64,000 bases of DNA, taken from positions 606,001-670,000 of the forward strand of contig NZ_AP023321.1 of the NCBI RefSeq assembly GCF_015140235.1. The letters are read 5' to 3'. The stretch comes from Solibaculum mannosilyticum. Its GTDB lineage: Bacteria; Bacillota; Clostridia; Oscillospirales; Acutalibacteraceae. The notes below the pieces were generated by a model. That model worked only from the letters and a program-made list of their open reading frames with translations, was not told where the DNA came from and searched no databases. A program made the translations under genes and the position numbers. Positions 1 through 8,001 of this stretch are shown here, in pieces (the stretch's first letter is position 1; every line of letters begins with the position of its first letter).

Positions 1-1613
1 AGTCCTGCCGGTTTTGTGACGGCGATACAAGGGGACTTGAAGATGACAGCCGATACGCCTTTGATCCCGGCAGCCTCTTTGACAGCCTCGATAGCGGCTT
101 TTAAGTCCAGCGGATCGACCGTGGCAACATGTTTCACTCCGATGGCTTCCAGCACTGTGGGGATACTGATCTTCTGGGAGACGTCCCCCATCATGGTGAT
201 ACCGGTGCCGGGATGGGGCTGATGTCCAGTCATAGCGGTGGTGGAATTGTCCAGCACAATGAGCACGATATCGGTCTGGTTGTAAACGGCGTTGACCACG
301 CCTGTGATGCCGGAGGCGAAGAAAGTGGAGTCGCCGATAAAGGAAAAGTTGACGGCGTCGGGTTCCACGCGATGGAGGCCCTGGGCCATAGTGACGTCAG
401 CACCCATGCAAAGGCAGGTATCCACCATATCCAAAGGCTGGGCATTGCCCAAGGTATAGCATCCGATATCGCCGGAGAACACAGCCTTTTTCCCCTTCAT
501 GGCCTGCTTGACGGCGTAGAAGGAAGCGCGATGGGGGCATCCGGCACACAGCACTGGCGGACGAATTGGCATGGAGGGCAGTTCAGGAAGTTCGGGTGCT
601 TCATAGGGAAGCTCCAAAAACCGGGATACCGCTTCCCGCACCGATTCCACCGTATTCTCACCGGCAGGCGGAATGTCGCCGGTCAGCTTGCCGCGGATGG
701 TGACATTCAAATGATGTTTGCCGCAGAGATAGGTCAGTTCCCGTTCTATGACCGGATCCAGTTCCTCGATGACCAGCACTTCATCCAGGCCGTCCAAAAA
801 CTCCAGCGCCAGTTTTTCCGGGAAGGGATGAGGCGTGGCCACCTTCAAAAGTTTAGGAGTAAGCTCTCCCAGGACTTCCCGGGTATATTCGTAGCTGACG
901 CCGCCGGTGGCGATACCGCGTTTGCCCGAACCGGTCAGTTCATTGAAACGATAGGAGGAAAAATCCTCGCCGATGCGGGGATTGCGCCCTTCAATCATCT
1001 TGTGATTCTGGAAGGAGAGGCGGGGGAAGATGACCCAGCGGGAAGAGTCCTTGACAAACCCTTCGGGATCATGGTCCTGCCGTTCACCGTCCACCTGAAT
1101 GGAGGCACAACCGTGGCATACCCGGGTAGTGGGACGGAATAAGACCGGGGTATGATACTTTTCCGAATACGCAAAGGCATCCACGATCATCTCGTAGGCT
1201 TCCTCCGGAGAACAGGGGTCAAACACCGGCAGCTTGCTGAACTGCGCGAAATGCCGGGTATCCTGTTCGGTCTGGGAGGAAATGGGGCCGGGATCATCGG
1301 CCACAGCGATGACCATTCCGCCTTTGACGCCCACATAAGCTAGACTCATCAGCGGATCGGAAGCCACGTTAAGACCCACCTGTTTCATCGTGACCAAAGT
1401 GCGGGCGCCGGCATAGGCAGCGCCGGCGGCAACTTCCAGAGCGGCTTTTTCATTGACCGACCACTCCACGTAGACATCGCCGGGATTATTTTTAGCGATG
1501 GTTTCCAAAATTTCGGTTGACGGTGTGCCAGGGTAACCGGCCACAACGCGGACGCCGGCGCGAATCGCACCCAATCCGATGGCCTGATTGCCCATCAAAA
1601 ACTGTTTTTCCAA
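1..1613 (-). CDS. iorA: Indolepyruvate:ferredoxin oxidoreductase, alpha subunit (partial, C-terminus beyond window)
   Basis: IorA is the thiamine-diphosphate subunit that oxidatively decarboxylates aryl-2-oxoacids such as indolepyruvate and passes electrons to ferredoxin in the cytoplasm. The reading frame is open to the left edge, giving about 537 residues against roughly 580-600 for the family; the missing part should hold the C-terminal 2x[4Fe-4S] domain. Visible motifs are GYPGTPSTEI near residue 30, EWSVNEKAALEVA near 55, and a ThDP-binding stretch around residue 428 (GDSTFF, later LDNSTTAMTGHQPHPGTG). I chose the TTG at 1613 because CAGGAGG lies about ten bases upstream and it gives the usual N-terminus (MEKQFLMGNQAIGLG). 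IorB is not in the window and may lie to the left. A good promoter sits upstream at 1737-1765. Confidence 0.93.
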   Translation of the reverse strand, partial: MEKQFLMGNQAIGLGAIRAGVRVVAGYPGTPSTEILETIAKNNPGDVYVEWSVNEKAALEVAAGAAYAGARTLVTMKQVGLNVASDPLMSLAYVGVKGGMVIAVADDPGPISSQTEQDTRHFAQFSKLPVFDPCSPEEAYEMIVDAFAYSEKYHTPVLFRPTTRVCHGCASIQVDGERQDHDPEGFVKDSSRWVIFPRLSFQNHKMIEGRNPRIGEDFSSYRFNELTGSGKRGIATGGVSYEYTREVLGELTPKLLKVATPHPFPEKLALEFLDGLDEVLVIEELDPVIERELTYLCGKHHLNVTIRGKLTGDIPPAGENTVESVREAVSRFLELPYEAPELPELPSMPIRPPVLCAGCPHRASFYAVKQAMKGKKAVFSGDIGCYTLGNAQPLDMVDTCLCMGADVTMAQGLHRVEPDAVNFSFIGDSTFFASGITGVVNAVYNQTDIVLIVLDNSTTAMTGHQPHPGTGITMMGDVSQKISIPTVLEAIGVKHVATVDPLDLKAAIEAVKEAAGIKGVSAVIFKSPCIAVTKPAG

Positions 1614-1736
1614 GGGTTGGCACCCTCCTGTCCATGTAAATTTCCCAAATAGTACCGCGCAGGGATGTGCTTCATAAATCCCCAACGCTTGCTGCCGAGA
1701 AACTGTCTTCTTTCTCGGATATGGTAACTATCTATT

Positions 1737-1765
1737 ATTATACGCTTTCTCTCTTATTTTTGCAA
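1737..1765 (-). promoter_or_regulatory. Promoter of iorA
   Basis: On the minus strand TTGCAA (1760-1765) is followed after 17 bases by TATAAT (1737-1742), a near-consensus vegetative promoter, leaving a leader of about 120 nt before iorA. No riboswitch was recognised in the leader. Confidence 0.7.
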
Positions 1766-1828
1766 TTTTCCCGATAAAACTCCATCATTTTCTGGCCTCT
1801 TTTACCAGCAAAGCCTGGATTCGCAACA

Positions 1829-1858
1829 AAAAAGCCGCCGGCATCCGCCAACGGCTTT
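1829..1858 (-). terminator. Rho-independent terminator after the hydrogenase/PHP operon
   Basis: AAAGCCGTTGGC pairs imperfectly with GCCGGCGGCTTT around a short loop and is followed by a T-run on the minus strand, just past the stop codon of the PHP gene. Confidence 0.8.
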
Positions 1859-1861
1859 GGT

Positions 1862-2596
1862 TTATCGAGCCCATTTCATGGGGAATCGGTTGTTAATTCC
1901 ATCGATGAGTGACTTGATAGAACAGTCCGGCAGATCCAGCCATGGCCCAGCGTCTCTCAGCTGATCCAGCATATGGGCGTCGGAATTGAGAAACAGGGGT
2001 ATGGACTGCAAAATAGGATGTTCCTTTTTAAGGGTTTCTACATCCCCCTTGCTGGAGATTTCCGCCGCTGTGAACCCGGCTTCCGGCGGGATGGCGCCCA
2101 AAGAGGCCAGGATACTGTAAGCGCTCTTATCGATGTGGGCGGGAAAGCAAGCCCCACCAAAGGAAGCAACTAAATCGTGGATCTGGTCTACTCCAATGTC
2201 GGCGGCCGTCACCAGCAGAAGAGGTTCTGTGCCGATGATATTATCCTCTTCGTCCATAATAAGCTGCCGGCCAAAGATATCGTCATCTGCCGGCAGGGGA
2301 GGAATTTTCTGATGCACATAATCTGAGAATGTTGCCGATGCGTCCAGATCGGGTAGCAGGCACACCACATGGATATCCTCCGCCGTACACAGCTCCATCC
2401 CAGGCACCACCGTCACTCCGATCTGCCGTCCCGCTTCCACCGCCGCCGGACAGTTGAGGCAAGAATTGTGATCGGTGACGGCGATCATGGTGAGACCGCA
2501 TAGTTTGGCCATGTTGACGATATTGTTGGGCGTCATGTCGTTATCGCCGCAGGGGGATAGGGCCGAATGAATGTGCAAATCGTAGTGGATCTTCAT
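1862..2596 (-). CDS. PHP-domain metal-dependent phosphoesterase
   Basis: A 244-residue cytoplasmic protein of the PHP superfamily, relatives of which hydrolyse phosphomonoesters or phosphodiesters with a cluster of divalent metals. The diagnostic residues are DLHIHSALSPCGDN at the N-terminus, AVTDHNS near residue 40, PGMELCT near 67, PAHIDKS in the middle and NSDAHM near the end. The start is the ATG at 2596, whose ATGA overlaps the stop of the upstream DRTGG gene, so the two are translationally coupled. It is the last gene of the operon that begins at 5082. PHP proteins with this neighbourhood recur next to sensory [FeFe]-hydrogenases in Clostridia; the substrate is unknown. A signalling phosphatase role is inference. 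Confidence 0.85.
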   Translation of the reverse strand: MKIHYDLHIHSALSPCGDNDMTPNNIVNMAKLCGLTMIAVTDHNSCLNCPAAVEAGRQIGVTVVPGMELCTAEDIHVVCLLPDLDASATFSDYVHQKIPPLPADDDIFGRQLIMDEEDNIIGTEPLLLVTAADIGVDQIHDLVASFGGACFPAHIDKSAYSILASLGAIPPEAGFTAAEISSKGDVETLKKEHPILQSIPLFLNSDAHMLDQLRDAGPWLDLPDCSIKSLIDGINNRFPMKWAR

Positions 2597-2925
2597 CCCA
2601 GGCACCGGGACAATTCCACCGCCAAAGCGTAGGTGGGTTTCTCGCTGCCTAAGACGGGAATGCCCTCCTCGTCGGCGCGGGTCTTGGCATCCGCGTCAAA
2701 CTCAGCCCGTTCGGCCAGGATGATGCAGGCCGTGTCGGCCAAAGAGGCCACGGCGATGGAATTGAGATTGCCCATCACAGTGATCCAAGCGTCGCCTTCC
2801 TGGGCACGGCCCATGACCCAGCTGAGGAGGTCGCCGCAGTATCCGCCTGTGACAGGACGGTTAAGCCCTTCTTCACCGGCAAGAATCTTCAAATCAAGGG
2901 CCTTTGCAATTTGAGCCACCGTCAT
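2593..2925 (-). CDS. DRTGG-domain protein (second of two)
   Basis: A 110-residue protein resembling the DRTGG domain, a regulatory fold found beside CBS and kinase/phosphotransacetylase domains. Features are the N-terminal MTVAQIAKALDLKILAG, the GYCGDLLSWVMGRA segment and the closing hydrophobic strand with IILAE. No catalytic motif is visible, so a ligand-sensing or adaptor role is likely. Its ATG overlaps the stop of the hydrogenase-like gene (ATGA at 2922-2925), and its own stop overlaps the PHP start, indicating tight coupling. A second, distantly similar DRTGG protein opens the same operon (4726-5082). Confidence 0.8.
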   Translation of the reverse strand: MTVAQIAKALDLKILAGEEGLNRPVTGGYCGDLLSWVMGRAQEGDAWITVMGNLNSIAVASLADTACIILAERAEFDADAKTRADEEGIPVLGSEKPTYALAVELSRCLG

Positions 2926-4247
2926 TGGGAATCACCCTCCTTGGGAGAAATAGATGGATGAGGGACATACCCCTCGATTTCAGTCAACTGGTTGGCGATG
3001 GACTGGATGCGTTCCCGCATCTTAAAGATGCAGTCGCTCTCCTTGGCCTGACCTAGTACGATATCCTCAGCCAGAGCGCGGCAGGATGGGGCGCCGCAGG
3101 ATCCACAGTCCAAGCCCGGCAGGGATTCGGCGATGCCTTGGGCCTGGGTCATGCGTTCCATGGCCTCTACTACATTGTCGGCCAGATTGAGCACCGGTGC
3201 AAATTCCAGTTCCGACGTCCACTTCAGTTGGGGAGGAATAGCCTCCCCACTTAGATGGTTGCAGGATACCGGCAGATATTTGCGCAGTTTCTGGATGCGC
3301 GCCCGGGCCACGTATGGATTCTCTACCGTAAAGACGCCGCCGACGCATCCGCCGGGACAGGCGTTTAACTCGATAAAATCCAGTTCGCTGAGACGTTCGT
3401 CCTCCAGCTCCTCCAGCACCTTGATGACGTTTTCAATGCCGTCGGCCGCTAAGTATTGTTCGTTGAGCAAAGCTGCCGATTCGCCGCCAATACCGGCCCA
3501 TCCCACGCCGATGATGCCGGAGTGGGACAAGGATTCTGTGTGGCCGTCCAGTTTATTCATGGCTCCCACCAGGGCAGGATAGATGTCGCTGATGGCGATG
3601 GCGCCGTCCACCGCCGAATGTTCAATGCCGATGGGCATCTTGATGTCGGTCACCTTGGCGGCGCAGGGGGTGATGAAAAAGACGCCGATGTCGCTGAGCG
3701 GGAGACCGGTTTGTTCGTGAGCCTCCCGTTTGGCCATGATGGCGGCCGTCTCCATGGGAGCTTTGAGGGGAAGGACATTTTCACAAAGATCGGGAAAACG
3801 CACTCGAATAAGGCGTACCACCGCCGGACAGGCAGAACTGATGACCGGTTTCGGGATCTTGCCTTCGCTCATGACGCGGCGGGTGGCTTCGCTGATGATC
3901 TCCGCCCCCCGCGATACCTCAAACACGTGGTCAAACCCGATCTTTTTCAGGCCGGTAAGAACTGTATCGATATCGTCCAGATTGTTAAACTGGCCGTAGA
4001 GGGTGGGGGCGGGCAGGGCGATTTTATATTTGAACTTTTCGATGGACTCGATGGGATCAGGACGCGCCTTTTTGGCGTGGTAAGGGCACACACGGATGCA
4101 CACCGAGCAGTCAATGCACCGCTCGCTCATGATGACCGCCTTGCCTCCCCGGACGCGGATGGCCTCAGTGGGACAGCGTTTGATACAGTTGGTGCACCCT
4201 TTGCATTTATCCTTATCGAGGGTAACCGAATGGAAAAAACGATCCAA
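2922..4247 (-). CDS. Sensory-type (group C-like) [FeFe]-hydrogenase domain protein without PAS domain
   Basis: A 441-residue iron-sulphur protein. Residues 15-25 and 44-54 carry two [4Fe-4S] ferredoxin motifs (CKGCTNCIKRCP, CIDCSVCIRVCP). The hydrogenase large-chain domain follows, with possible H-cluster ligands C140 (SSACP), C195 (TPCAAK), C297 and C301 (NACPGGC). In catalytic enzymes the first motif is TSCCP; here the cysteine that relays protons is alanine (A139), a change known from putative sensory HydS hydrogenases. Near residues 380-410 a further cluster motif appears (DCGSCGAPSC...C). Unlike typical HydS proteins it ends there, with no PAS domain. Start is TTG at 4247 with AGGAG nine bases upstream. 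It sits between an HATPase gene and a DRTGG gene, which suggests H2 or redox sensing coupled to a signalling partner. Whether it binds a full H-cluster cannot be told from sequence. Confidence 0.85.
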   Translation of the reverse strand: MDRFFHSVTLDKDKCKGCTNCIKRCPTEAIRVRGGKAVIMSERCIDCSVCIRVCPYHAKKARPDPIESIEKFKYKIALPAPTLYGQFNNLDDIDTVLTGLKKIGFDHVFEVSRGAEIISEATRRVMSEGKIPKPVISSACPAVVRLIRVRFPDLCENVLPLKAPMETAAIMAKREAHEQTGLPLSDIGVFFITPCAAKVTDIKMPIGIEHSAVDGAIAISDIYPALVGAMNKLDGHTESLSHSGIIGVGWAGIGGESAALLNEQYLAADGIENVIKVLEELEDERLSELDFIELNACPGGCVGGVFTVENPYVARARIQKLRKYLPVSCNHLSGEAIPPQLKWTSELEFAPVLNLADNVVEAMERMTQAQGIAESLPGLDCGSCGAPSCRALAEDIVLGQAKESDCIFKMRERIQSIANQLTEIEGYVPHPSISPKEGDSQ

Positions 4248-4297
4248 AGCGGGTCACTCCTTTGCAGGGCCAAAAGAGGCCTTGTTTGCCGGATGGG

Positions 4298-4729
4298 TTA
4301 TTTGCCTGGGACAAATACCGTCATCGATACGGTCGTCCCCTTGCCGATTTCGGTGTCGATGTTCATTTGGTCGGTGTATTTTTTGATGTTGGGCAGGCCC
4401 ATACCGGCGCCGAAACCCAGGGAACGGACGTTGTCAGGGGCAGTGGACCAGCCCTCCTGCATGGCCTTTTCCACGTCCGGGATGCCGGGGCCGTGGTCGA
4501 TGAGCTGGATGTCGATGCGGTCGGGGGCGATGTCGATCTCAGCTGCGCCGCCGTTTGCATGGATGACCATATTGATCTCCCCCTCGTACATGGCGATGGC
4601 CACACGGCGCACAGCCTCAGAGGGGAACCCCAATTTTTTCAACCGGTTTTTGACCATGCCGGAGGCTTCGCCGGCACGGGTAAAATCGTCGCCGGGGACG
4701 TCGTAATGCAGATGAATGGACTGGCTCAT
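4298..4729 (-). CDS. Anti-sigma/histidine-kinase-like ATPase (HATPase_c, serine kinase type)
   Basis: A 143-residue cytoplasmic GHKL ATPase of the RsbW/SpoIIAB style. The N-box region reads RRVAIAMYEGEINMVIHANGG, the G1 box DHGPGIPDVEKAM, and the G2 box GFGAGMGLPNIKKYTDQM, ending in a GKGTTVSMTVFV strand. It has no sensor or dimerisation domain, so it would act on a partner protein. Its ATG overlaps the stop of the DRTGG gene (ATGA at 4726-4729). Fifty bases separate it from the hydrogenase-like gene. Such kinases accompany sensory [FeFe]-hydrogenases; the phosphorylation target is not identifiable here. Confidence 0.88.
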   Translation of the reverse strand: MSQSIHLHYDVPGDDFTRAGEASGMVKNRLKKLGFPSEAVRRVAIAMYEGEINMVIHANGGAAEIDIAPDRIDIQLIDHGPGIPDVEKAMQEGWSTAPDNVRSLGFGAGMGLPNIKKYTDQMNIDTEIGKGTTVSMTVFVPGK

Positions 4730-5082
4730 TCCAACTCACATCCCCCTCGCAGGCCATGGGTATACAGAAGGCCGCAGGCCGTAAACAGCCGGTAAGGCGT
4801 AGCAAGCAGGGCGATATCCCGCTGTTTGGCCAGCTGGACAATGGAATCATCCGGGGTTTTGCCCCGCACAAAGACAATGCATTTCATCTCCATCATCTCG
4901 GCTGTGCGCACCACCTGGGGATTGACCAGACCGGTGAGCAGCACCGATTGATCCTTGACAAAGGCCAATACGTCGCTCATCATATCGCTGCCGCAGGCGG
5001 TATGGACCTCGGCATCCAGGGCTTCCTCATCGGCCCAGATGATATTGGCTTTGAGGATTTCTGCGATTTCACGTACCAACAT
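4726..5082 (-). CDS. DRTGG-domain protein (first gene of the sensory hydrogenase operon)
   Basis: A 118-residue DRTGG-like regulatory protein. I chose the ATG at 5082 (MLVREIAEILKANI) because GGGAGG lies eight bases upstream; an upstream in-frame extension has no ribosome site. The mid-section has the strand VLLTGLVNPQVVRTAEMMEM, and the end contains two short cysteine-bearing stretches. It is the promoter-proximal gene of an operon running through the HATPase, hydrogenase-like, DRTGG and PHP genes. A TATAAT box lies just upstream with a poor -35, so expression may need an activator; that is inference. Confidence 0.8.
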   Translation of the reverse strand: MLVREIAEILKANIIWADEEALDAEVHTACGSDMMSDVLAFVKDQSVLLTGLVNPQVVRTAEMMEMKCIVFVRGKTPDDSIVQLAKQRDIALLATPYRLFTACGLLYTHGLRGGCELE

Positions 5083-5210
5083 GGTATGATTCCTCCCATC
5101 ACAAATCAGATACCGGAATGCTTCCAGCAATTATACCATATTTTTTAATTTTAGAAAAGGTTTTTTGCTAGATTTTTCTACCAAAACTCTGTATTTTTCC
5201 CCATGGATCA

Positions 5211-5540
5211 CTATTCCTCTAGCTCCACACATAATTTCTGGATTAAGTTTTCAAGAGTATCGTCGAAGGATGAGAATCGTAAATCCCTTTCCAGCTTTTC
5301 TACTAAGACTAGCTCTTTGGCTTTCGCCAGTGCGCCACTCATGTTGCAGACTCGAAACAAAAACGGCATTAGGAAATAGAATTGCTTGTTCTTGATGATT
5401 TTTAGGCACTTGATAACTTCTTTGGGTTTTGCATTTTGAAAAATCACATCATCTACAATTTCGCTTTCACCTGGCTCACTTGCCATCCATTGAAAGAATC
5501 TTACGGCTTCTTCTTGTCGAAACTTTGTTGCTAACTCCAT
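5211..5540 (-). CDS. Unknown acidic 109-aa protein, divergent from an XRE regulator
   Basis: I do not recognise this family. The 109-residue product is charged, rich in Glu and Lys, has no signal peptide or clear membrane span, and is probably helical and cytoplasmic. Start is the ATG at 5540, preceded by GGTGGAG; an in-frame start two codons upstream is possible. It is AT-richer than its neighbours, as is the divergent XRE gene, and twin palindromes lie between them, so the pair was probably acquired together. It might be the effector of a toxin-antitoxin-like or regulatory pair, but nothing in the sequence proves this. Confidence 0.65.
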   Translation of the reverse strand: MELATKFRQEEAVRFFQWMASEPGESEIVDDVIFQNAKPKEVIKCLKIIKNKQFYFLMPFLFRVCNMSGALAKAKELVLVEKLERDLRFSSFDDTLENLIQKLCVELEE

Positions 5541-5565
5541 AGTCACTCCACCTTTTTATTGATTT

Positions 5566-5635
5566 GGTACTATCTAGTACACAAGTATAACGCCCTTTCC
5601 TGATATAATCAAGCCGGTGTGTACTAGATAGTATC
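5566..5635. promoter_or_regulatory. Twin palindromic operators between divergent genes
   Basis: GTACTA-tc-TAGTAC (5567-5580) and GTACTA-ga-TAGTAT (5621-5634) are each a dyad, and the two sites are also inverted relative to each other, 16 of 17 bases matching. Centres lie 54 bp apart, about five helical turns, compatible with a looped repressor. The XRE protein encoded at 5655 is the obvious binder. Confidence 0.75.
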
Positions 5636-5654
5636 ATTTTTGGAGGAACATACA

Positions 5655-5921
5655 ATGAATAAGTTTATTCAGGACATTAGTATTGGAGAAAATTTACTAC
5701 GACTTAGAAAAGCCTATGGATTATCCCAAGCAGATTTGGTTAGTGAGTTGCAATTGCGTGGAAGTACAATGTCTCGTAATACCTATTCCAAAATTGAAAA
5801 TGGCGTTCGCAACATAAAAATTAGCGACCTGATTTTGCTAAAGGTCATTTATGATGTTGACTTTTCCGAGCTATTTGACGGTTTAATTCCATCCGATATA
5901 CCGAAGTTGGGTCAGCTTTGA
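5655..5921 (+). CDS. XRE-family helix-turn-helix regulator
   Basis: An 88-residue DNA-binding protein consisting of little more than one HTH_3 domain: NLLRLRKAYGLSQADLVSEL, then STMSRNTYSKIENGVRNIKIS as recognition region, then the domain-closing helix with VDFSELFDG. The ATG at 5655 was preferred over an upstream in-frame start because GGAGG lies eight bases before it. It faces the unknown gene at 5211-5540 across twin operators and most likely represses both promoters. The reading frame is AT-rich compared with surrounding genes. Confidence 0.88.
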   Translation: MNKFIQDISIGENLLRLRKAYGLSQADLVSELQLRGSTMSRNTYSKIENGVRNIKISDLILLKVIYDVDFSELFDGLIPSDIPKLGQL

Positions 5922-5963
5922 CCGCTGCTTATAACAAAATCGCCGGATGCTTAACAGATAGAA

Positions 5964-6002
5964 AAAATGCCCGCTGAATGATAAGAATTCAGCGGGCATT
6001 TT
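5964..6002. terminator. Bidirectional terminator between XRE gene and phosphohexomutase
   Basis: A 16-bp perfect stem (AAAATGCCCGCTGAAT / ATTCAGCGGGCATTTT) with a seven-base loop, flanked by A and T runs, lies between two convergent genes and can serve both strands. Confidence 0.9.
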
Positions 6003-6025
6003 GCCGGTATGTGAAACGCAAACCA

Positions 6026-7552
6026 TTACGGTTGGATCAGACGAGTGAGGGGGGAGATGTCCAGTCCATCGTATTGGGACAAGAAGGAGTGGATATGCTG
6101 GGCGATGATCTTCACACCGCCGGGCTGATCAGATTCGATGTTCAAAGGTAAAATGGGATCGTGGAGGGAGAGACGCAGCAGGAACCAGCCGTCGCCGTCC
6201 TCTTTGCCGAAGGAGACCCGGACGCCTTCCCGATTATCGGGGGCCAGTATCCAATTGGGCTGTTGATTGACCAGTTCCAGCAGATCGTTTAAAACCTTCT
6301 GGCCGTAAGATTTAAAGTCTTTTGACAGGATTGGAAACCGTACTTCAGCGGCTTCCGCCGGTTCGTCCAAACAGTCGATGAGCTGGCCGATGGTCCGGCC
6401 CTCACGGCGGAGCTTGGCCATCTGCACCAGGATCTTGGACACCAGATAAGCGCCGTCGTCCAGGAAGTAATTTTCCTTCAAAGCGCCATGGCCAGAGGTT
6501 TCAATAGCGGCCTGGCAGTCGATCCCTTCCCCGTTGAGACGGATGGCCTCGTTGATGACGTTTTTGTATCCCCGTTTAAAACGATGGTGTACCCCGCCCA
6601 GCGATTGGATAAAGGAGGCCAGTCCGCTGGAGGTTACCGAATCGGTGACGATGGTAGTTCCGGGATGTTCCGAGAGCAGGATGGCGGTAAGCAGGGCGAT
6701 AATGCGGTTGCGGTTGATTTCCTGTCCCTCATTGTCCACGACAGCGGCACGGTCCACATCGGTGTCGAAGATGATACCCAAGTCGGCGTGATTTTGAAGT
6801 ACCGCCTCACGGATAGCGGCCATAGCGGTAGCATCCTCCGGATTGGGGATGTGGTTGGGGAAATTGCCGTCCGGATCGAGATACTGGCTGCCTTCGGTAT
6901 CGGCTCCCAGAGGTTTCAGAACCTTCTGGGCATAGAACCCGCCAGCGCCGTTGCCGGCATCCACCACGATGCGCAGCCCATCCAAGGGGAGTTCACTGCC
7001 GGTAGCGCGGCGGATCTTGTCCACCAGCCCGTTTGCATACACCGAAAGAAAATCCAAAGTCTCCCGTTTGCCGCTGTGGACGGCGATGGGAAACTCCCCT
7101 TTTTCACAGATGTCCAGAAGGGCGGTGATATCGTCGTGATCGAGTCCCCCCTCCGGGACAAAAAACTTAAGGCCGTTGCGGTTGAAGGGCAGATGGCTAG
7201 CCGTGACCATGATGGAACCGTCAAACTGGAATCCTTCGGTCACCAGAGTCATAAACATAGCGGGGGTGGAACACAGTCCACAGTCGGTGACCGTGACGCC
7301 CATATGCTGGAGGCCTTGGGCGGCGGCGTCCAACAGGGTGGGGCCGGACAGGCGGGAGTCCCGTCCGATTGCCACCCGGATGCCTTCCATGTCTTTGCCT
7401 GTGCGGCAGGAGAGCCATAAGCCGAAAGCGGCCCCAATAAAACTGGCGGCCTCGGGTGTCAGATTGACCGGTTGACCCTCTACGCCAGGCAGGGCTACAC
7501 CTCGGATATCGCTGCCGTTTTGAAGCTTTTTCCACTCAATTTTCTGGATCAA
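6026..7552 (-). CDS. Phosphomannomutase/phosphoglucomutase family enzyme
   Basis: A 508-residue alpha-D-phosphohexomutase, a cytoplasmic enzyme interconverting hexose 6- and 1-phosphates to feed nucleotide-sugar and polysaccharide synthesis. The catalytic phosphoserine motif is TASHLPFNRNG (residues about 117-127). The metal loop reads DTDVDRAA rather than the commoner DGDGDR, and the substrate loop is around ETSGHGALKENYFLDDGAYL. The start is TTG at 7552 with GGAGG nine bases upstream; the nearby ATG is in a frame that closes after seven codons. It is a single gene facing the XRE gene, with no obvious partner. GalE and the large glucan synthase elsewhere in the window could share its products. 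Mannose versus glucose preference cannot be decided. Confidence 0.9.
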   Translation of the reverse strand: MIQKIEWKKLQNGSDIRGVALPGVEGQPVNLTPEAASFIGAAFGLWLSCRTGKDMEGIRVAIGRDSRLSGPTLLDAAAQGLQHMGVTVTDCGLCSTPAMFMTLVTEGFQFDGSIMVTASHLPFNRNGLKFFVPEGGLDHDDITALLDICEKGEFPIAVHSGKRETLDFLSVYANGLVDKIRRATGSELPLDGLRIVVDAGNGAGGFYAQKVLKPLGADTEGSQYLDPDGNFPNHIPNPEDATAMAAIREAVLQNHADLGIIFDTDVDRAAVVDNEGQEINRNRIIALLTAILLSEHPGTTIVTDSVTSSGLASFIQSLGGVHHRFKRGYKNVINEAIRLNGEGIDCQAAIETSGHGALKENYFLDDGAYLVSKILVQMAKLRREGRTIGQLIDCLDEPAEAAEVRFPILSKDFKSYGQKVLNDLLELVNQQPNWILAPDNREGVRVSFGKEDGDGWFLLRLSLHDPILPLNIESDQPGGVKIIAQHIHSFLSQYDGLDISPLTRLIQP

Positions 7553-7689
7553 ATTTCATTCCCTCCAAATCCCAAATTTCGCGCATTCCTATTTTTATTA
7601 TATCAGACAAATTCCCTTGGTTCAATCATGAGAAAACATAGAAAAACCGTGGATACCGCCTCTTGACTTTGGGAGGGGAGGATGCTATC

Positions 7690-7950
7690 ATGAAACACAA
7701 TAAAACGTCGAAGGGGAAGGCCTGTTCCAGAAATTTGCCTTAAGAGAGATGCGCCGTCGGCTGGGAGCGCGTCGGCAGAGGGAGAAGGCTACCGCCCCAG
7801 AGTGCGCGCTGAAAACCTAGGTGTAAGGTGCGCCGGTTCTCCCGCCGTTATCGGGGCAATGAGAGCGCAGAGTCAAAACGTGCGCTGAAATTGGGTGGAA
7901 CCGCGTGGCAGTCGCCTCGCCCCAGTGTCTGGGGGCGGGGCGTTTTTGTT
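7690..7950 (+). promoter_or_regulatory. T-box leader, threonine-specific, controlling thrS
   Basis: The antiterminator signature GGGTGGAACCGCG lies at 7893-7905 and is followed by a strong GC hairpin and T-run (7913-7947). A candidate specifier ACC (threonine) lies at 7791-7793 in a bulge-like GGCTACCGCC context. Uncharged tRNA-Thr should stabilise the antiterminator and turn on thrS. The two tRNA-Thr genes in the window have anticodons CGT and GGT, and the latter reads ACC. Confidence 0.9.
7913..7947 (+). terminator. T-box terminator hairpin before thrS
   Basis: GCCTCGCCCCAG pairs with CTGGGGGCGGGGC and is followed by TTTTT, the conditional terminator arm of the threonine T-box. Confidence 0.88.
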
Positions 7951-8001
7951 TGGAAAAGAGGCCCATCCCCGACTAGAAAATGCTGCAAGGAGCTGAAGCA
8001 A

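Noticed and set aside
129..1142. Long plus-strand open frame of 337 codons
   Set aside because: It is the antisense shadow of iorA; the product is low-complexity His/Gly-rich and has no ribosome site.
3456..4706. Plus-strand open frame of 416 codons
   Set aside because: Antisense to the hydrogenase-like and HATPase genes, whose motifs are unmistakable on the minus strand.
7828..8001. N-terminal extension of ThrS
   Set aside because: It runs through the T-box core and terminator; the true start has its own ribosome site at 8002.
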